Numbered from the stretch's first letter, positions 20,810-28,991 are shown. The stretch: DNA of 64,000 bases from Bradyrhizobium algeriense (GCF_003062295.1 NZ_PYCN01000011.1:62001-126000), one strand, 5' to 3'. Notes: generated from the sequence alone by a model not told the origin. Numbers and translations are program-made.

Positions 20810-20860
20810 GGAGCATGATCCCGAAAAGCGGGTACCGGTTTTCGGCTAAGATCATGCTCC
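20810..20860. repeat. Rhizobiales-type nested palindrome between rpmD and rplO
   Basis: Outer arms GGAGCATGATC (20810-20820) and GATCATGCTCC (20850-20860) are perfectly complementary. Inner arms CCGAAAA (20821-20827) and TTTTCGG (20839-20845) are also complementary. This GCATGATC...CCGAAAA layout matches, from memory, a dispersed intergenic element very common in Rhizobiales genomes. Confidence 0.8.
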
Positions 20861-20880
20861 AAGGATAAGGGAAACTAACG

Positions 20881-21369
20881 ATGAAGCTCAGCGATATCGC
20901 CGACAACGCCGGCTCGCGCAAGAAGCGCATGCGCGTCGGCCGTGGCATCGGTTCGGGCAAGGGCAAGACTTCGGGCCGCGGCGGCAAGGGCCAGACCGCG
21001 CGTTCGGGCGTGCGCATCAAGGGCTTCGAGGGCGGCCAGATGCCGCTGCATCGCCGCCTGCCGAAGCGCGGCTTCAACAATATCTTCCGGCTCGACTTCG
21101 CCGAGATCAATCTCGACCGGCTGCAGGAGGCGATCGACGCCAAGCTGGTCGACGCCAAGGAAACCGTCACCGTCGAATCGCTGGTGAAGGCCGGCGTGAT
21201 CCGTCGCGCCAAGGACGGCCTGCGGCTGCTCGGCCGCGGCGAACTCAAGGCCAAGCTCGCGATCGAGGTGCATGGCGCCTCGAAATCCGCGGTCGCGGCG
21301 GTCGAGAAGGCCGGCGGAACGGTGAAGATCCTGGCCCCGGCCAAGAAGGACGAAGGCGAGGCGGCGTAA
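20881..21369 (+). CDS. rplO: 50S ribosomal protein L15
   Basis: A 162-residue protein (MKLSDIADNAGSRKKRMRVG) with the glycine-rich GRGIGSGKGKTSGRGGKGQ segment and FEGGQMPLHRRLPKRGF. It is a late-binding 50S assembly protein. A palindromic repeat lies just upstream and secY lies 148 bp downstream. Confidence 0.97.
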   Translation: MKLSDIADNAGSRKKRMRVGRGIGSGKGKTSGRGGKGQTARSGVRIKGFEGGQMPLHRRLPKRGFNNIFRLDFAEINLDRLQEAIDAKLVDAKETVTVESLVKAGVIRRAKDGLRLLGRGELKAKLAIEVHGASKSAVAAVEKAGGTVKILAPAKKDEGEAA

Positions 21370-21379
21370 CATCTGCGTC

Positions 21380-21403
21380 ATCGCCCGTTTTGTCGCGGGC
21401 GAT
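21380..21403 (+). other. Stem-loop between rplO and secY
   Basis: ATCGCCCG (21380-21387) and CGGGCGAT (21396-21403) form a perfect 8-bp stem with an 8-nt loop. There is no T run, so it is not a classical terminator; it could attenuate or protect the transcript between rplO and secY. Confidence 0.45.
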
Positions 21404-21517
21404 CCGCACGTGAGAGCAATGGACTTATCGAAGCCGAGCACCAAATAATGTCCGGCGTCTGCCGATCGCCCCGGGGGAGGGGCGGCGGTTTGAGGGGCGG
21501 CGGGAGAAAGCCTGAAC

Positions 21518-22849
21518 ATGGTCTCAGCAGCAGAACAACTTGCGGCAAACCTCAATTTCGGCGCCTTGGCGAAAGCCGACGAACTGAAGAAGCGCATCTG
21601 GTTCACGCTGGGTGCGCTGCTTGTTTATCGGCTCGGCACCTATATCCCGCTGCCCGGCATCGATCCCGCGGTCTGGGAGCAGGTGTTCAAGTCGCAGGCC
21701 GGCGGCATTCTCGGCATGTTCAACATGTTCGCCGGCGGCGGTATCAACCGCATGGCGATCTTCGCGCTGAACATCATGCCGTACATCTCGGCATCGATCA
21801 TCATCCAGCTCCTGACGACGGTATCGCCCAAGCTCGAAGCCTTGAAAAAGGAAGGCGAGGCGGGACGCAAGACGCTGAACCAGTATACCCGCTACCTCAC
21901 GGTGGTTCTCGCCACGTTCCAGGCCTACGGCATCGCGATCGGACTTCAGGGCGCCGGCAACGTCGTCAGCGACCCCGGGATGTTCTTCCTGATCTCCACC
22001 ACGGTCACGCTGACCGGCGGCACCATGTTTCTGATGTGGCTCGGCGAGCAGATCACCTCGCGCGGCATCGGCAACGGCATTTCGCTGATCATTCTGGCCG
22101 GCATCGTCGCCGAGCTGCCCTCGGCGCTGGCCAACATGCTGGAACTGGGACGCCAGGGCGCGCTGTCGACCGCCCTGATCCTGGTCGTGATCGTGATGGC
22201 GGTCGCCGTGATCGCCTTCATCGTGTTCATGGAGCGCGCGCAGCGCAGGCTCCTGATCCAGTATCCGAAGCGACAGGTCGGCAACAAGATGTTCGAGGGC
22301 CAGTCCTCGCATCTGCCGCTCAAGCTCAATACGTCAGGCGTGATCCCGCCTATCTTCGCCTCGTCGCTGTTGCTGCTGCCGGCCACCGTCGCAAACTTCA
22401 ACGCCGGCCAGGGCCCGGAATGGTTCCAGTGGATCAACACCCAGCTCAGCCACGGCCGTCCGCTGTTCCTGATCCTCTACCTGAGCCTGATCGTGTTCTT
22501 TGCGTTCTTCTACACCGCGATCGTGTTCAACCCGACCGAGACCGCCGACAATCTGAAGAAACATGGCGGCTTCATCCCGGGCATCCGGCCGGGCGAGCGC
22601 ACTGCCGAATATATCGATTACGTGCTGTCGCGCGTTACCGTGCTCGGCGCGATCTATCTGGCGATCGTCTGTCTGATTCCCGAGATCCTGATTTCCTACG
22701 CGTCGGTCCCGTTCTATTTCGGCGGCACCTCGCTCCTGATCGTCGTCAGCGTGACCATGGATACGGTGGCGCAGGTGCAGGGCTATCTGCTGGCCCATCA
22801 GTATGAGGGGTTGATCAGGAAATCCAAGCTGAGGGGCCGCCGCCGCTGA
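21518..22849 (+). CDS. secY: Preprotein translocase subunit SecY
   Basis: A 443-residue polytopic membrane protein, the channel of the Sec translocon. Family features are ALLVYRLGTYIPLPGID near the start, NMFAGGGINRMAIFALNIMPYISASII for the plug and TM2 region, and ten predicted membrane segments. The ATG at 21518 follows GGGAGAAAG. Its place between rplO and adk is standard for alphaproteobacteria; no rpmJ is present. Confidence 0.98.
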   Translation: MVSAAEQLAANLNFGALAKADELKKRIWFTLGALLVYRLGTYIPLPGIDPAVWEQVFKSQAGGILGMFNMFAGGGINRMAIFALNIMPYISASIIIQLLTTVSPKLEALKKEGEAGRKTLNQYTRYLTVVLATFQAYGIAIGLQGAGNVVSDPGMFFLISTTVTLTGGTMFLMWLGEQITSRGIGNGISLIILAGIVAELPSALANMLELGRQGALSTALILVVIVMAVAVIAFIVFMERAQRRLLIQYPKRQVGNKMFEGQSSHLPLKLNTSGVIPPIFASSLLLLPATVANFNAGQGPEWFQWINTQLSHGRPLFLILYLSLIVFFAFFYTAIVFNPTETADNLKKHGGFIPGIRPGERTAEYIDYVLSRVTVLGAIYLAIVCLIPEILISYASVPFYFGGTSLLIVVSVTMDTVAQVQGYLLAHQYEGLIRKSKLRGRRR

Positions 22850-22928
22850 TCTCGCGGAAACGCTGCGGTCTGAATTTCAATAAGAGGGTGTGCGGCATTT
22901 CGCTCACCAAGCCGGGGGGCGAAAAGTC

Positions 22929-23777
22929 ATGAGATTGATCCTTTTGGGTCCGCCGGGTGCGGGTAAGGGAACCCAGGCACAGCGGCTGGTTCAGAAGTAC
23001 GGCATCATCCAGCTCTCGACCGGCGAGATGCTGCGCGCGGCGGTCGCATCCCAAACGCCGGTCGGCCTGCAGGCCAAGGACATCATGGCGAGCGGTGCGC
23101 TGGTGCCGGATGAGATCGTGATCGGGATCATCTCCGACCGTCTCGACCAGCCTGACATGAAGAACGGTTTCATCCTCGACGGCTTTCCCCGCACGGTGCC
23201 GCAGGCGGCCGCCCTCGACGAATTGCTGAAGAAGAAGCACATCAAGCTCGACGCCGTGGTCGAACTGCGCGTCAACGAGAGCGCGCTGCTGGACCGCGTC
23301 GAGACGCGCGTCGCCGAGATGCGGGCCCGTGGCGAGGAAGTGCGAATCGACGACACCCCGGAAGTGCTGTCGAAGCGGCTGGCGAACTACCGTTCGCTGA
23401 CCGAGCCGCTGATTCACTATTATTCCGAGCGCCGGAAGCTCCTGACGGTCGACGGGATGATGACCATCGAGCACGTCACCCGCGAGATCAACCGGATCCT
23501 GTCCGCGATCGGCGCGGTGGAACCCAGAGCGGCGGCGCCGGCCCGGAAGGCCAGGGGAGCCGCCAGGAAGACTGCCGGGCTCGCGGGCAAAAAAGCCGCC
23601 AAAACCGCCAAGAAGGCCGTCAGAACGGCCCGTAAGGCCACCAAACCGGCTTCCAGGGCGGCTAGTAAGGCCGCTTCGCTGGCCAAGGGGCGGGGAACCG
23701 CCAAGGCCAAAAAGGCAGCAAAAAAGACCACTTCGAGGCCTGCCAAAAAGGTCACGAAAAAGCGAGCTAAGCGATAG
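22929..23777 (+). CDS. adk: Adenylate kinase with an added histone-H1-like basic tail
   Basis: A 282-residue protein. Residues 1-198 are a complete adenylate kinase (ATP + AMP to 2 ADP): P-loop GPPGAGKGT at 7-15, AMP-binding DGFPRT at 84-89, and a short lid without zinc cysteines (RARGEEVRIDDTPEVL). From about residue 199 the protein continues for some 84 residues made almost only of Lys, Ala, Arg, Thr and Ser (about 20 Lys and 10 Arg) in PAKK/KKAAK-type repeats, like histone H1 or HctB tails. The family usually ends near residue 195 in this group. The start MRLILLGPP is fixed by homology; an in-frame ATG further upstream is unlikely. Confidence 0.95.
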   Translation: MRLILLGPPGAGKGTQAQRLVQKYGIIQLSTGEMLRAAVASQTPVGLQAKDIMASGALVPDEIVIGIISDRLDQPDMKNGFILDGFPRTVPQAAALDELLKKKHIKLDAVVELRVNESALLDRVETRVAEMRARGEEVRIDDTPEVLSKRLANYRSLTEPLIHYYSERRKLLTVDGMMTIEHVTREINRILSAIGAVEPRAAAPARKARGAARKTAGLAGKKAAKTAKKAVRTARKATKPASRAASKAASLAKGRGTAKAKKAAKKTTSRPAKKVTKKRAKR

Positions 23778-23783
23778 AGGCGG

Positions 23784-23813
23784 TTGACGAAACCGAGTTG
23801 AATCCTTTAATAA
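23784..23813 (+). promoter_or_regulatory. Candidate promoter for the rpsM-rpsK-rpoA-rplQ group
   Basis: TTGACG (23784-23789), an 18-bp spacer and TAATAA (23808-23813) lie in the 185-bp gap between adk and rpsM. The gap is much longer than others in the block, which supports a separate alpha-operon start. Confidence 0.5.
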
Positions 23814-23962
23814 GCCCCGCATCCAAGTCGGATAGTTTTTGACGATGCCGGGCCCCGAAGCAGATGAGGGGAAGGGCGTCGTGTTCGCGTTTGCGGAAAC
23901 CTGCCCGAGATAGCAAGAACTTAAGGCCGGCCCATGAGGGATCGGCGACAGGAGAGAAGTCC

Positions 23963-24331
23963 GTGGCCCGTATTGCCGGCGTGAATATCCCGACCAACAA
24001 GCGCGTTCTGATCGCGCTCCAGTACATTCATGGCATCGGCCAGAAGAACGCGGCCGAGATCGTCGAGAAGGTCAAGATCCCGCTGGATCGTCGCGTCAGC
24101 CAGCTGAGCGACCAGGAAGTCCTGCAGATCCGCGAAGTGATCGACCGCGACTACCTCGTCGAAGGCGACCTTCGCCGTGAGACCGGTATCAACATCAAGC
24201 GGCTGATGGACCTCGGCTGCTATCGCGGCCTGCGTCATCGTCGCGGTCTGCCGGTGCGCGGTCAGCGCACCCACACCAACGCGCGCACGCGCAAGGGCCC
24301 GGCCAAGTCGATCGCCGGCAAGAAGAAGTAA
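23963..24331 (+). CDS. rpsM: 30S ribosomal protein S13
   Basis: A 122-residue protein translated from a GTG start at 23963 behind GGAGAGAAG. This gives the canonical N-terminus (M)ARIAGVNIPTNKRV and the usual length. An ATG much further upstream in frame would add a non-homologous extension. The C-terminal tail THTNARTRKGPAKSIAGKKK contacts P-site tRNA. Confidence 0.97.
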   Translation: MARIAGVNIPTNKRVLIALQYIHGIGQKNAAEIVEKVKIPLDRRVSQLSDQEVLQIREVIDRDYLVEGDLRRETGINIKRLMDLGCYRGLRHRRGLPVRGQRTHTNARTRKGPAKSIAGKKK

Positions 24332-24348
24332 TTTTTCGAATAGCAGAT

Positions 24349-24382
24349 GGTGAGCAGCGAATAGAACTATTCGCCGCTCACC
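24349..24382. repeat. Palindromic intergenic repeat between rpsM and rpsK
   Basis: GGTGAGCAGCGAATAG (24349-24364), loop AA and CTATTCGCCGCTCACC (24367-24382) form a 16-bp stem with one mismatch. It shares 15 identical bases (CTATTCGCCGCTCAC) with the element after tuf, so both belong to one family. Confidence 0.8.
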
Positions 24383-24448
24383 GTTCGCTTCTTAGGTGTA
24401 GCCGCTGGCAGTACGGCGGCGTTTGAGATCACAGGAAGGTTTTAGGTA

Positions 24449-24838
24449 ATGGGCAAGGAAGCCACCCGCGTACGCCGTCGCGAACGCAAGAACATCGCCT
24501 CGGGCATCGCGCACGTCAATTCGTCGTTCAACAACACGACCATCACCATCACCGACGCGCAGGGCAACACCATTGCCTGGTCGTCGGCCGGCACGATGGG
24601 TTTCAAGGGCTCGCGCAAGTCGACCCCCTATGCCGCGCAGGTCGCGGCCGAAGACGTTTCCAAGAAGGCGCAGGAACACGGCATGCGCACGCTGGAAGTG
24701 GAAGTTGCCGGCCCCGGTTCGGGCCGCGAATCGGCGCTTCGTGCGCTGCAGGCGGCGGGCTTCACCGTGACGTCGATCCGCGACGTGACGACGATCCCGC
24801 ACAATGGTTGCCGTCCGCGCAAGCGCCGGCGCGTCTGA
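24449..24838 (+). CDS. rpsK: 30S ribosomal protein S11
   Basis: A 129-residue protein with AHVNSSFNNTTITITDAQGN and the C-terminal TTIPHNGCRPRKRRRV, which carries the Asn-Gly site prone to isoaspartate in E. coli. It forms the platform and shapes the E-site mRNA. It starts 117 bp after rpsM, with the palindromic repeat in between. Confidence 0.98.
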   Translation: MGKEATRVRRRERKNIASGIAHVNSSFNNTTITITDAQGNTIAWSSAGTMGFKGSRKSTPYAAQVAAEDVSKKAQEHGMRTLEVEVAGPGSGRESALRALQAAGFTVTSIRDVTTIPHNGCRPRKRRRV

Positions 24839-24943
24839 TGTTCGATTGCGGGCGGTTTTGCTGCCCGCAGTCGCTTTTGGAATTTTCCGCGGACTGATCC
24901 GCGATCTCCAACGCCGGTGATTTGAAGGCAGATCGACTGGCCC

Positions 24944-25975
24944 ATGGGTGACAAAGTGACGATCCAGAAAAATTGGCAAGAACTTATTCGACCGAACAAG
25001 CTGCAGGTATCGCCGGGCACCGACGCGACCCGGTTCGCGACTGTGGTCGCCGAGCCGCTCGAGCGCGGCTTCGGCCAGACGCTCGGTAACGCGCTGCGCC
25101 GCATCCTGCTGTCGTCGCTGCAGGGCGCCGCCGTGCAGTCGGTGCACATCGACGGCGTGCTGCACGAGTTCTCCTCGATCGCGGGCGTTCGCGAGGACGT
25201 CACCGACATCGTGCTCAACATCAAGGACATCTCGATCAAGATGCAGGGCGAAGGCCCCAAGCGCATGGTCGTCAAGAAGTCCGGCCCGGGCGTTGTCACC
25301 GCCGGCGACATCCAGACCGTCGGCGACGTCGTGGTGCTCAATCCCGACCTGCAGATCTGCACGTTGGACGAGGGCGCGGAAATCCGCATGGAGTTCACGG
25401 TCGCCGCCGGCAAGGGTTATGTCGCCGCCGAGCGTAACCGGCCCGAGGACGCGCCGATCGGCCTGATCCCGGTCGACAGCCTGTTTTCGCCCGTGCGCAA
25501 GGTCTCCTACAAGGTCGAGAACACCCGCGAAGGCCAGATCCTCGACTACGACAAGCTGACCATGACGATCGAGACCAACGGCGCGATCTCGCCGGAGGAC
25601 GCGGTGGCTTATGCCGCCCGCATCCTGCAGGACCAGCTCAACGTGTTCGTGAACTTCGAAGAGCCGCGCAAGGAAGTGGCGCAGGAGATCATCCCCGATC
25701 TCGCCTTCAACCCGGCGTTCCTCAAGAAGGTCGACGAACTCGAACTGTCGGTGCGTTCGGCAAACTGCCTGAAGAACGACAACATCGTCTACATCGGCGA
25801 CCTCGTGCAGAAGTCGGAAGCGGAAATGCTCCGCACCCCGAACTTCGGCCGCAAGTCGCTAAACGAGATCAAGGAAGTGCTGGCCCAGATGGGTCTGCAT
25901 CTCGGCATGGAAGTGCCGGGCTGGCCGCCGGAGAACATCGACGAGCTCGCCAAGCGCTTCGAAGATCACTACTGA
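24944..25975 (+). CDS. rpoA: RNA polymerase subunit alpha
   Basis: A 343-residue protein. The N-terminal dimerisation domain contains EPLERGFGQTLGNALRRILLSS. The C-terminal domain contains LSVRSANCLKNDNIVYIGDLV and NFGRKSLNEIKEVL, the helix-hairpin-helix that binds UP elements and activators. The start is the ATG at 24944; no rpsD lies between rpsK and rpoA, as is usual in alphaproteobacteria. Confidence 0.98.
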   Translation: MGDKVTIQKNWQELIRPNKLQVSPGTDATRFATVVAEPLERGFGQTLGNALRRILLSSLQGAAVQSVHIDGVLHEFSSIAGVREDVTDIVLNIKDISIKMQGEGPKRMVVKKSGPGVVTAGDIQTVGDVVVLNPDLQICTLDEGAEIRMEFTVAAGKGYVAAERNRPEDAPIGLIPVDSLFSPVRKVSYKVENTREGQILDYDKLTMTIETNGAISPEDAVAYAARILQDQLNVFVNFEEPRKEVAQEIIPDLAFNPAFLKKVDELELSVRSANCLKNDNIVYIGDLVQKSEAEMLRTPNFGRKSLNEIKEVLAQMGLHLGMEVPGWPPENIDELAKRFEDHY

Positions 25976-25991
25976 TCGAATAACAAGCCAG

Positions 25992-26019
25992 AGCGCGATG
26001 ATGTTTCGTCGCGCTTTTT
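25992..26019 (+). terminator. Probable partial terminator between rpoA and rplQ
   Basis: AGCGCGA (25992-25998), a 10-nt loop and TCGCGCT (26009-26015) are followed by four further T. The stem is only 7 bp, so some read-through into rplQ is likely; it could lower rplQ relative to rpoA. Confidence 0.55.
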
Positions 26020-26093
26020 AACGGGCGAACGCAGGCAGCCCACCTGAGCAACAAGTCCGACGAACCGTCGCGACGAATAGAAGGAATAGTTCA

Positions 26094-26510
26094 ATGCGTC
26101 ACGGCAAGGTTCATCGTAAGCTCAACCGCACCGCCGAGCATCGCAAGGCGATGTTCGCCAACATGTGCGCGGCGCTGATCAAGCACGAGCAGATCGTCAC
26201 CACGCTGCCGAAGGCGAAGGAATTGCGCCCGATCGTCGAGAAGCTGGTCACCCTCGGCAAGAAGGGTGGCCTCGCCATGCGCCGCCAGGCGATCTCGGAA
26301 ATGCGCGACAAGGATCAGGTCAAGAAGCTGTTCGACGTGCTGGCGCCCCGCTACAAGGACCGCCAGGGCGGCTACACCCGCATCATCAAGGCCGGCTTCC
26401 GCTACGGCGACAACGCGCCGATGGCCGTGATCGAGTTCGTCGACCGCGACGTCGATGCCAAGGGCCAGGACTCCGGCCCGGTGCAGGAAAAGGAAGCCGA
26501 AGCGGCGTAA
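26094..26510 (+). CDS. rplQ: 50S ribosomal protein L17
   Basis: A 138-residue protein (MRHGKVHRKLNRTAEHRKAM). The family core HEQIVTTLPKAKELRPIVEKLVTL is clear. A short acidic C-terminal tail is normal in alphaproteobacteria. It is the last gene of the superoperon, followed by a strong terminator. Confidence 0.97.
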   Translation: MRHGKVHRKLNRTAEHRKAMFANMCAALIKHEQIVTTLPKAKELRPIVEKLVTLGKKGGLAMRRQAISEMRDKDQVKKLFDVLAPRYKDRQGGYTRIIKAGFRYGDNAPMAVIEFVDRDVDAKGQDSGPVQEKEAEAA

Positions 26511-26533
26511 GCTCCGCCTACATTCGTTTCGAA

Positions 26534-26562
26534 AGCGGCGCCCCCCGGGGCGCCGCTTTTTA
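26534..26562 (+). terminator. Terminator of the ribosomal superoperon
   Basis: AGCGGCGCCC and GGGCGCCGCT pair in a 10-bp or longer GC-rich stem (26534-26556), followed directly by TTTTTAT. It is the strongest intrinsic terminator in the block and lies 24 bp after rplQ. Confidence 0.9.
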
Positions 26563-26646
26563 TTTGCGCATCTGACGCGCGCTGGCTGCAATTGTGATCG
26601 TATCCGCCGCTCCCGATATCGCTGTCATCAACGATGGAGATGACGG

Positions 26647-27447
26647 ATGAAAATCGATCTTTCGGGCAAGACGGCGCTGGTGACTGGCTCCACCTCCGGT
26701 ATCGGCCACGCAATTGCCAAGGGCCTCTTGGCTGCCGGCGCGGACGTGGTGATCAATGGCCGGACGCAAGCCAAGGTCGATGCCGTGGCTGCCGCGCCCG
26801 GCAAGACCGCTGATAAGGCCGGCGGCAAGGTGCGGGGAGTTGCCGCTGATGTCTCGACGGCGGCGGGATGCAAGGCCCTGGCTGCGGCGCTGTCTGATGT
26901 CGACATTCTCATCAATAACGCCGGCATCTTCGAGCCCAAAAACTTCTTCGATATTCCGGATGAAGACTGGAGCCGCTTTTTCGATGTCAACGTGATGTCC
27001 GGCATCCGTTTGTCGCGCGCCTACATGCCGGGCATGCTGAAGCGGAATTGGGGCCGTATCGTTTTCATCGCCTCGGAGTCGGCGCTGATGATTCCCAGGG
27101 AGATGATCCATTACGGCATGACCAAGACGGCGCAGCTCGCAGTTTCGCGCGGCCTTGCCGAGTTGACCCGGGGTACCGCTGTTACCGTCAATTCAGTGAT
27201 GCCGGGGCCGACCATGTCCGAAGGCGTCGAGACTTTCGTTGCCGATCTCGCCAGGCAGAACGGCCAGTCCGAGCAGGATGCGGCCGCGCAGTTCATCAAG
27301 CAGCATCGCCCCGGATCGCTGATCCAGCGCTTTGCCAGCGTCGAGGAGATCGCCAATATGGTGATCTACGTCAGTTCGAAAGAGGCTTCCGCCACCAACG
27401 GCGCCGCGCTGCGGGCAGAAGGCGGATTGATTCAGACCATCGCGTGA
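26647..27447 (+). CDS. Short-chain dehydrogenase/reductase
   Basis: A 266-residue classical SDR. NAD(P)-binding TGSTSGIG at about residues 14-21, NNAG near residue 95, and a catalytic Ser with YGMTK (Tyr-x-x-x-Lys) near residues 155-160 are all present. GRT after the second strand suggests NADPH preference. The substrate is unknown. It is followed after 8 bp by the broken DUF1330 gene, so the two were probably one transcript. Confidence 0.9.
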   Translation: MKIDLSGKTALVTGSTSGIGHAIAKGLLAAGADVVINGRTQAKVDAVAAAPGKTADKAGGKVRGVAADVSTAAGCKALAAALSDVDILINNAGIFEPKNFFDIPDEDWSRFFDVNVMSGIRLSRAYMPGMLKRNWGRIVFIASESALMIPREMIHYGMTKTAQLAVSRGLAELTRGTAVTVNSVMPGPTMSEGVETFVADLARQNGQSEQDAAAQFIKQHRPGSLIQRFASVEEIANMVIYVSSKEASATNGAALRAEGGLIQTIA

Positions 27448-27455
27448 GGTGCGAG

Positions 27456-27724
27456 ATGTCGGCCTATATTATTTCCGAAGTCGATGTGCGCGATGCGGCA
27501 AGCTTCGAGGCTTATCGCTATGGCGGCCGCTATCTGGTCCGCGGCGGCGGCGCAAACTTGATCGAAGGCGGCCCGCCGCCGAAAACCATCATTGTCGTCG
27601 AATTTCCGACGATGCAACGTTTACGCGAATGGTACGCATCGCCGGAATATGCGGAGGCCTGAAAGTGCGGCAGACGGCGCTCGATCGCCGGCTGATCTTC
27701 GTTGAGGGCGTCGCGCCAGTTTGA
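27456..27724 (+). pseudogene. Frameshifted DUF1330 family gene
   Basis: The first 68 codons (MSAYIISEVDVRDAASFEAY ... EWYASPEYAEA) read as DUF1330, then a TGA at 27660 ends the frame. Inserting one C in GCC-TGA (to GCC CTG A) restores the typical ending LKVRQTALDRRLIFVEGVAPV, which lies in the next frame up to 27724. The segment between EAYR and YGGRYLVRGG also looks about 12 residues short compared with family members I recall. It is probably a recent pseudogene or a sequencing error. Confidence 0.75.
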
Positions 27725-27871
27725 GCTTGCAGTGCAATGTCGCGCTGAAAGCGGCGCGTCAGCGATATCTTTGCATGTTCAATGTGTTGCGGTGCTCCAT
27801 TCTGCTCGGAACAAGAGCGTGAAAAATCTGTTTTTCCCGTAGCCGCGCTGACGCGGTTTGAGGAGGAACTG

Positions 27872-28216
27872 ATGAAGAAGCTGTTCATACTTGCGGCCGC
27901 CGCTTCGCTGCTTGCGACGATGGCGAATGCTCAGACGACGACCGTAGAAACTACGACCGGCGCTGCGGGCGCTACGATTAGGATCGAGCCGGAATATCGC
28001 ACCAAGATCAAGAGCTATGTGACCGAGCACAAGATCCGTCCGGTGGAAACACGGGAACGGATCGTGGTTGGCGCCACGGTGCCGACCGACGTCGAACTCG
28101 CGCCGGTGCCTTCGGATTGGGGCCCGTCAGTGACGAAGTATCGCTATGTCTACTCGAACGACCGCGTGATGCTGGTTGATCCCAGCACACGCACCGTGGT
28201 GCATGAAATCGACTGA
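27872..28216 (+). CDS. Secreted DUF1236-type protein
   Basis: A 114-residue protein with a signal peptide (MKKLFILAAAASLLATMANA, cleavage near residue 20) and a C-terminal domain with RIEPEYRTKIKSYVTEHKI and DPSTRTVVHEID, as in DUF1236 proteins common in Bradyrhizobium. The start at 27872 is fixed by AGGAGG 7 nt upstream. The function is unknown; it is probably periplasmic. Confidence 0.85.
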   Translation: MKKLFILAAAASLLATMANAQTTTVETTTGAAGATIRIEPEYRTKIKSYVTEHKIRPVETRERIVVGATVPTDVELAPVPSDWGPSVTKYRYVYSNDRVMLVDPSTRTVVHEID

Positions 28217-28238
28217 CGCGCGCTTGCCCTACCAATCA

Positions 28239-28266
28239 AAAAGGGCCGCCATGTTGGCGGCCCTTT
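28239..28266. terminator. Bidirectional terminator
   Basis: GGGCCGCC (28243-28250), loop ATGTT and GGCGGCCC (28256-28263), flanked by AAAAA on the left and TTT on the right. It serves the two convergent small-protein genes. Confidence 0.85.
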
Positions 28267-28278
28267 CGATTCGATGCA

Positions 28279-28650
28279 TCACCAGCGACGCCAGTAGCCG
28301 CCGTAGTACCGCGGACCATAGAATCGCGGACCGCCATAGTAGGCGTACGCCGGGCGGATCACGCGACGATAGCGAACCACGGGATAGTAGGGATCGCCGT
28401 AATACCCACCATAGTAAGCCGGCGCGTACCCGCCGTAATAGCCCGGGTAGCCGCCATAATATCCGTAACCCGGACCATAGGCGTAAGCGCTGGATGCGAT
28501 GCCGCCGATTATCGCTCCCGCCAAAAGTCCGCCGGCCAAGCCTGGTCCCCATCCCCCTCCGCGCCAGTGGGCTTCCGCCGGCGATGGCGCCGTTACGGCC
28601 GTCATGCCCAGGACCGCCGCAGCAGCCAGAGCTAAAGGTGCTTTCCTCAT
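28279..28650 (-). CDS. Secreted Gly/Tyr-rich protein
   Basis: A 123-residue protein with a signal peptide (MRKAPLALAAAAVLGMTAVT, cleavage after AEA near residue 27) and a low-complexity mature part made of Tyr, Gly, Pro and Arg (YYGGYPGYYGG, YYGGPRFYGPRYYGG). Similar proteins occur widely in Bradyrhizobium and are thought to be envelope-associated; the function is unknown. The start has AAGGAG 6 nt upstream. Confidence 0.8.
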   Translation of the reverse strand: MRKAPLALAAAAVLGMTAVTAPSPAEAHWRGGGWGPGLAGGLLAGAIIGGIASSAYAYGPGYGYYGGYPGYYGGYAPAYYGGYYGDPYYPVVRYRRVIRPAYAYYGGPRFYGPRYYGGYWRRW

Positions 28651-28991
28651 GGACCACTCCTTTCCTTAAAGACAGACGCCAGCCACATTACATTCGAGCG
28701 AAGTTCATTCTTTTGCAAAAACAGACATTCGCTAAACACATTCGAGTGAAGTTCGTTGCCTAAGTGCCGGCTTCCAAACGGCTTTGGCGGCAGATTTAAT
28801 TTTCATGAATGGGTGTTCAGGCGACGGGGAAGGGAGACGCCGTCGCGAAGCACCATTTTTTCACGGTCCGGAACCCGTTGCAGCGCGAGAATACTGCTCG
28901 CGCTGCGCTGCGAACATCGGCCATCACGCCAGGCCGATCTTGCCGCGCGACACGCCGGTTTCCAGCAAGCGAGCCACGGACGAATATCGCC
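28651..28991. other. Intergenic region upstream of the Gly/Tyr-rich gene
   Basis: This 341-bp gap lies between the start of the Gly/Tyr-rich gene and the 3' end of the amidase gene. It contains an imperfect direct repeat of 20 bp (28690-28709 and 28738-28757, two differences, 48 bp apart), possibly an operator for the Gly/Tyr-rich gene. No convincing gene is seen. Confidence 0.5.
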
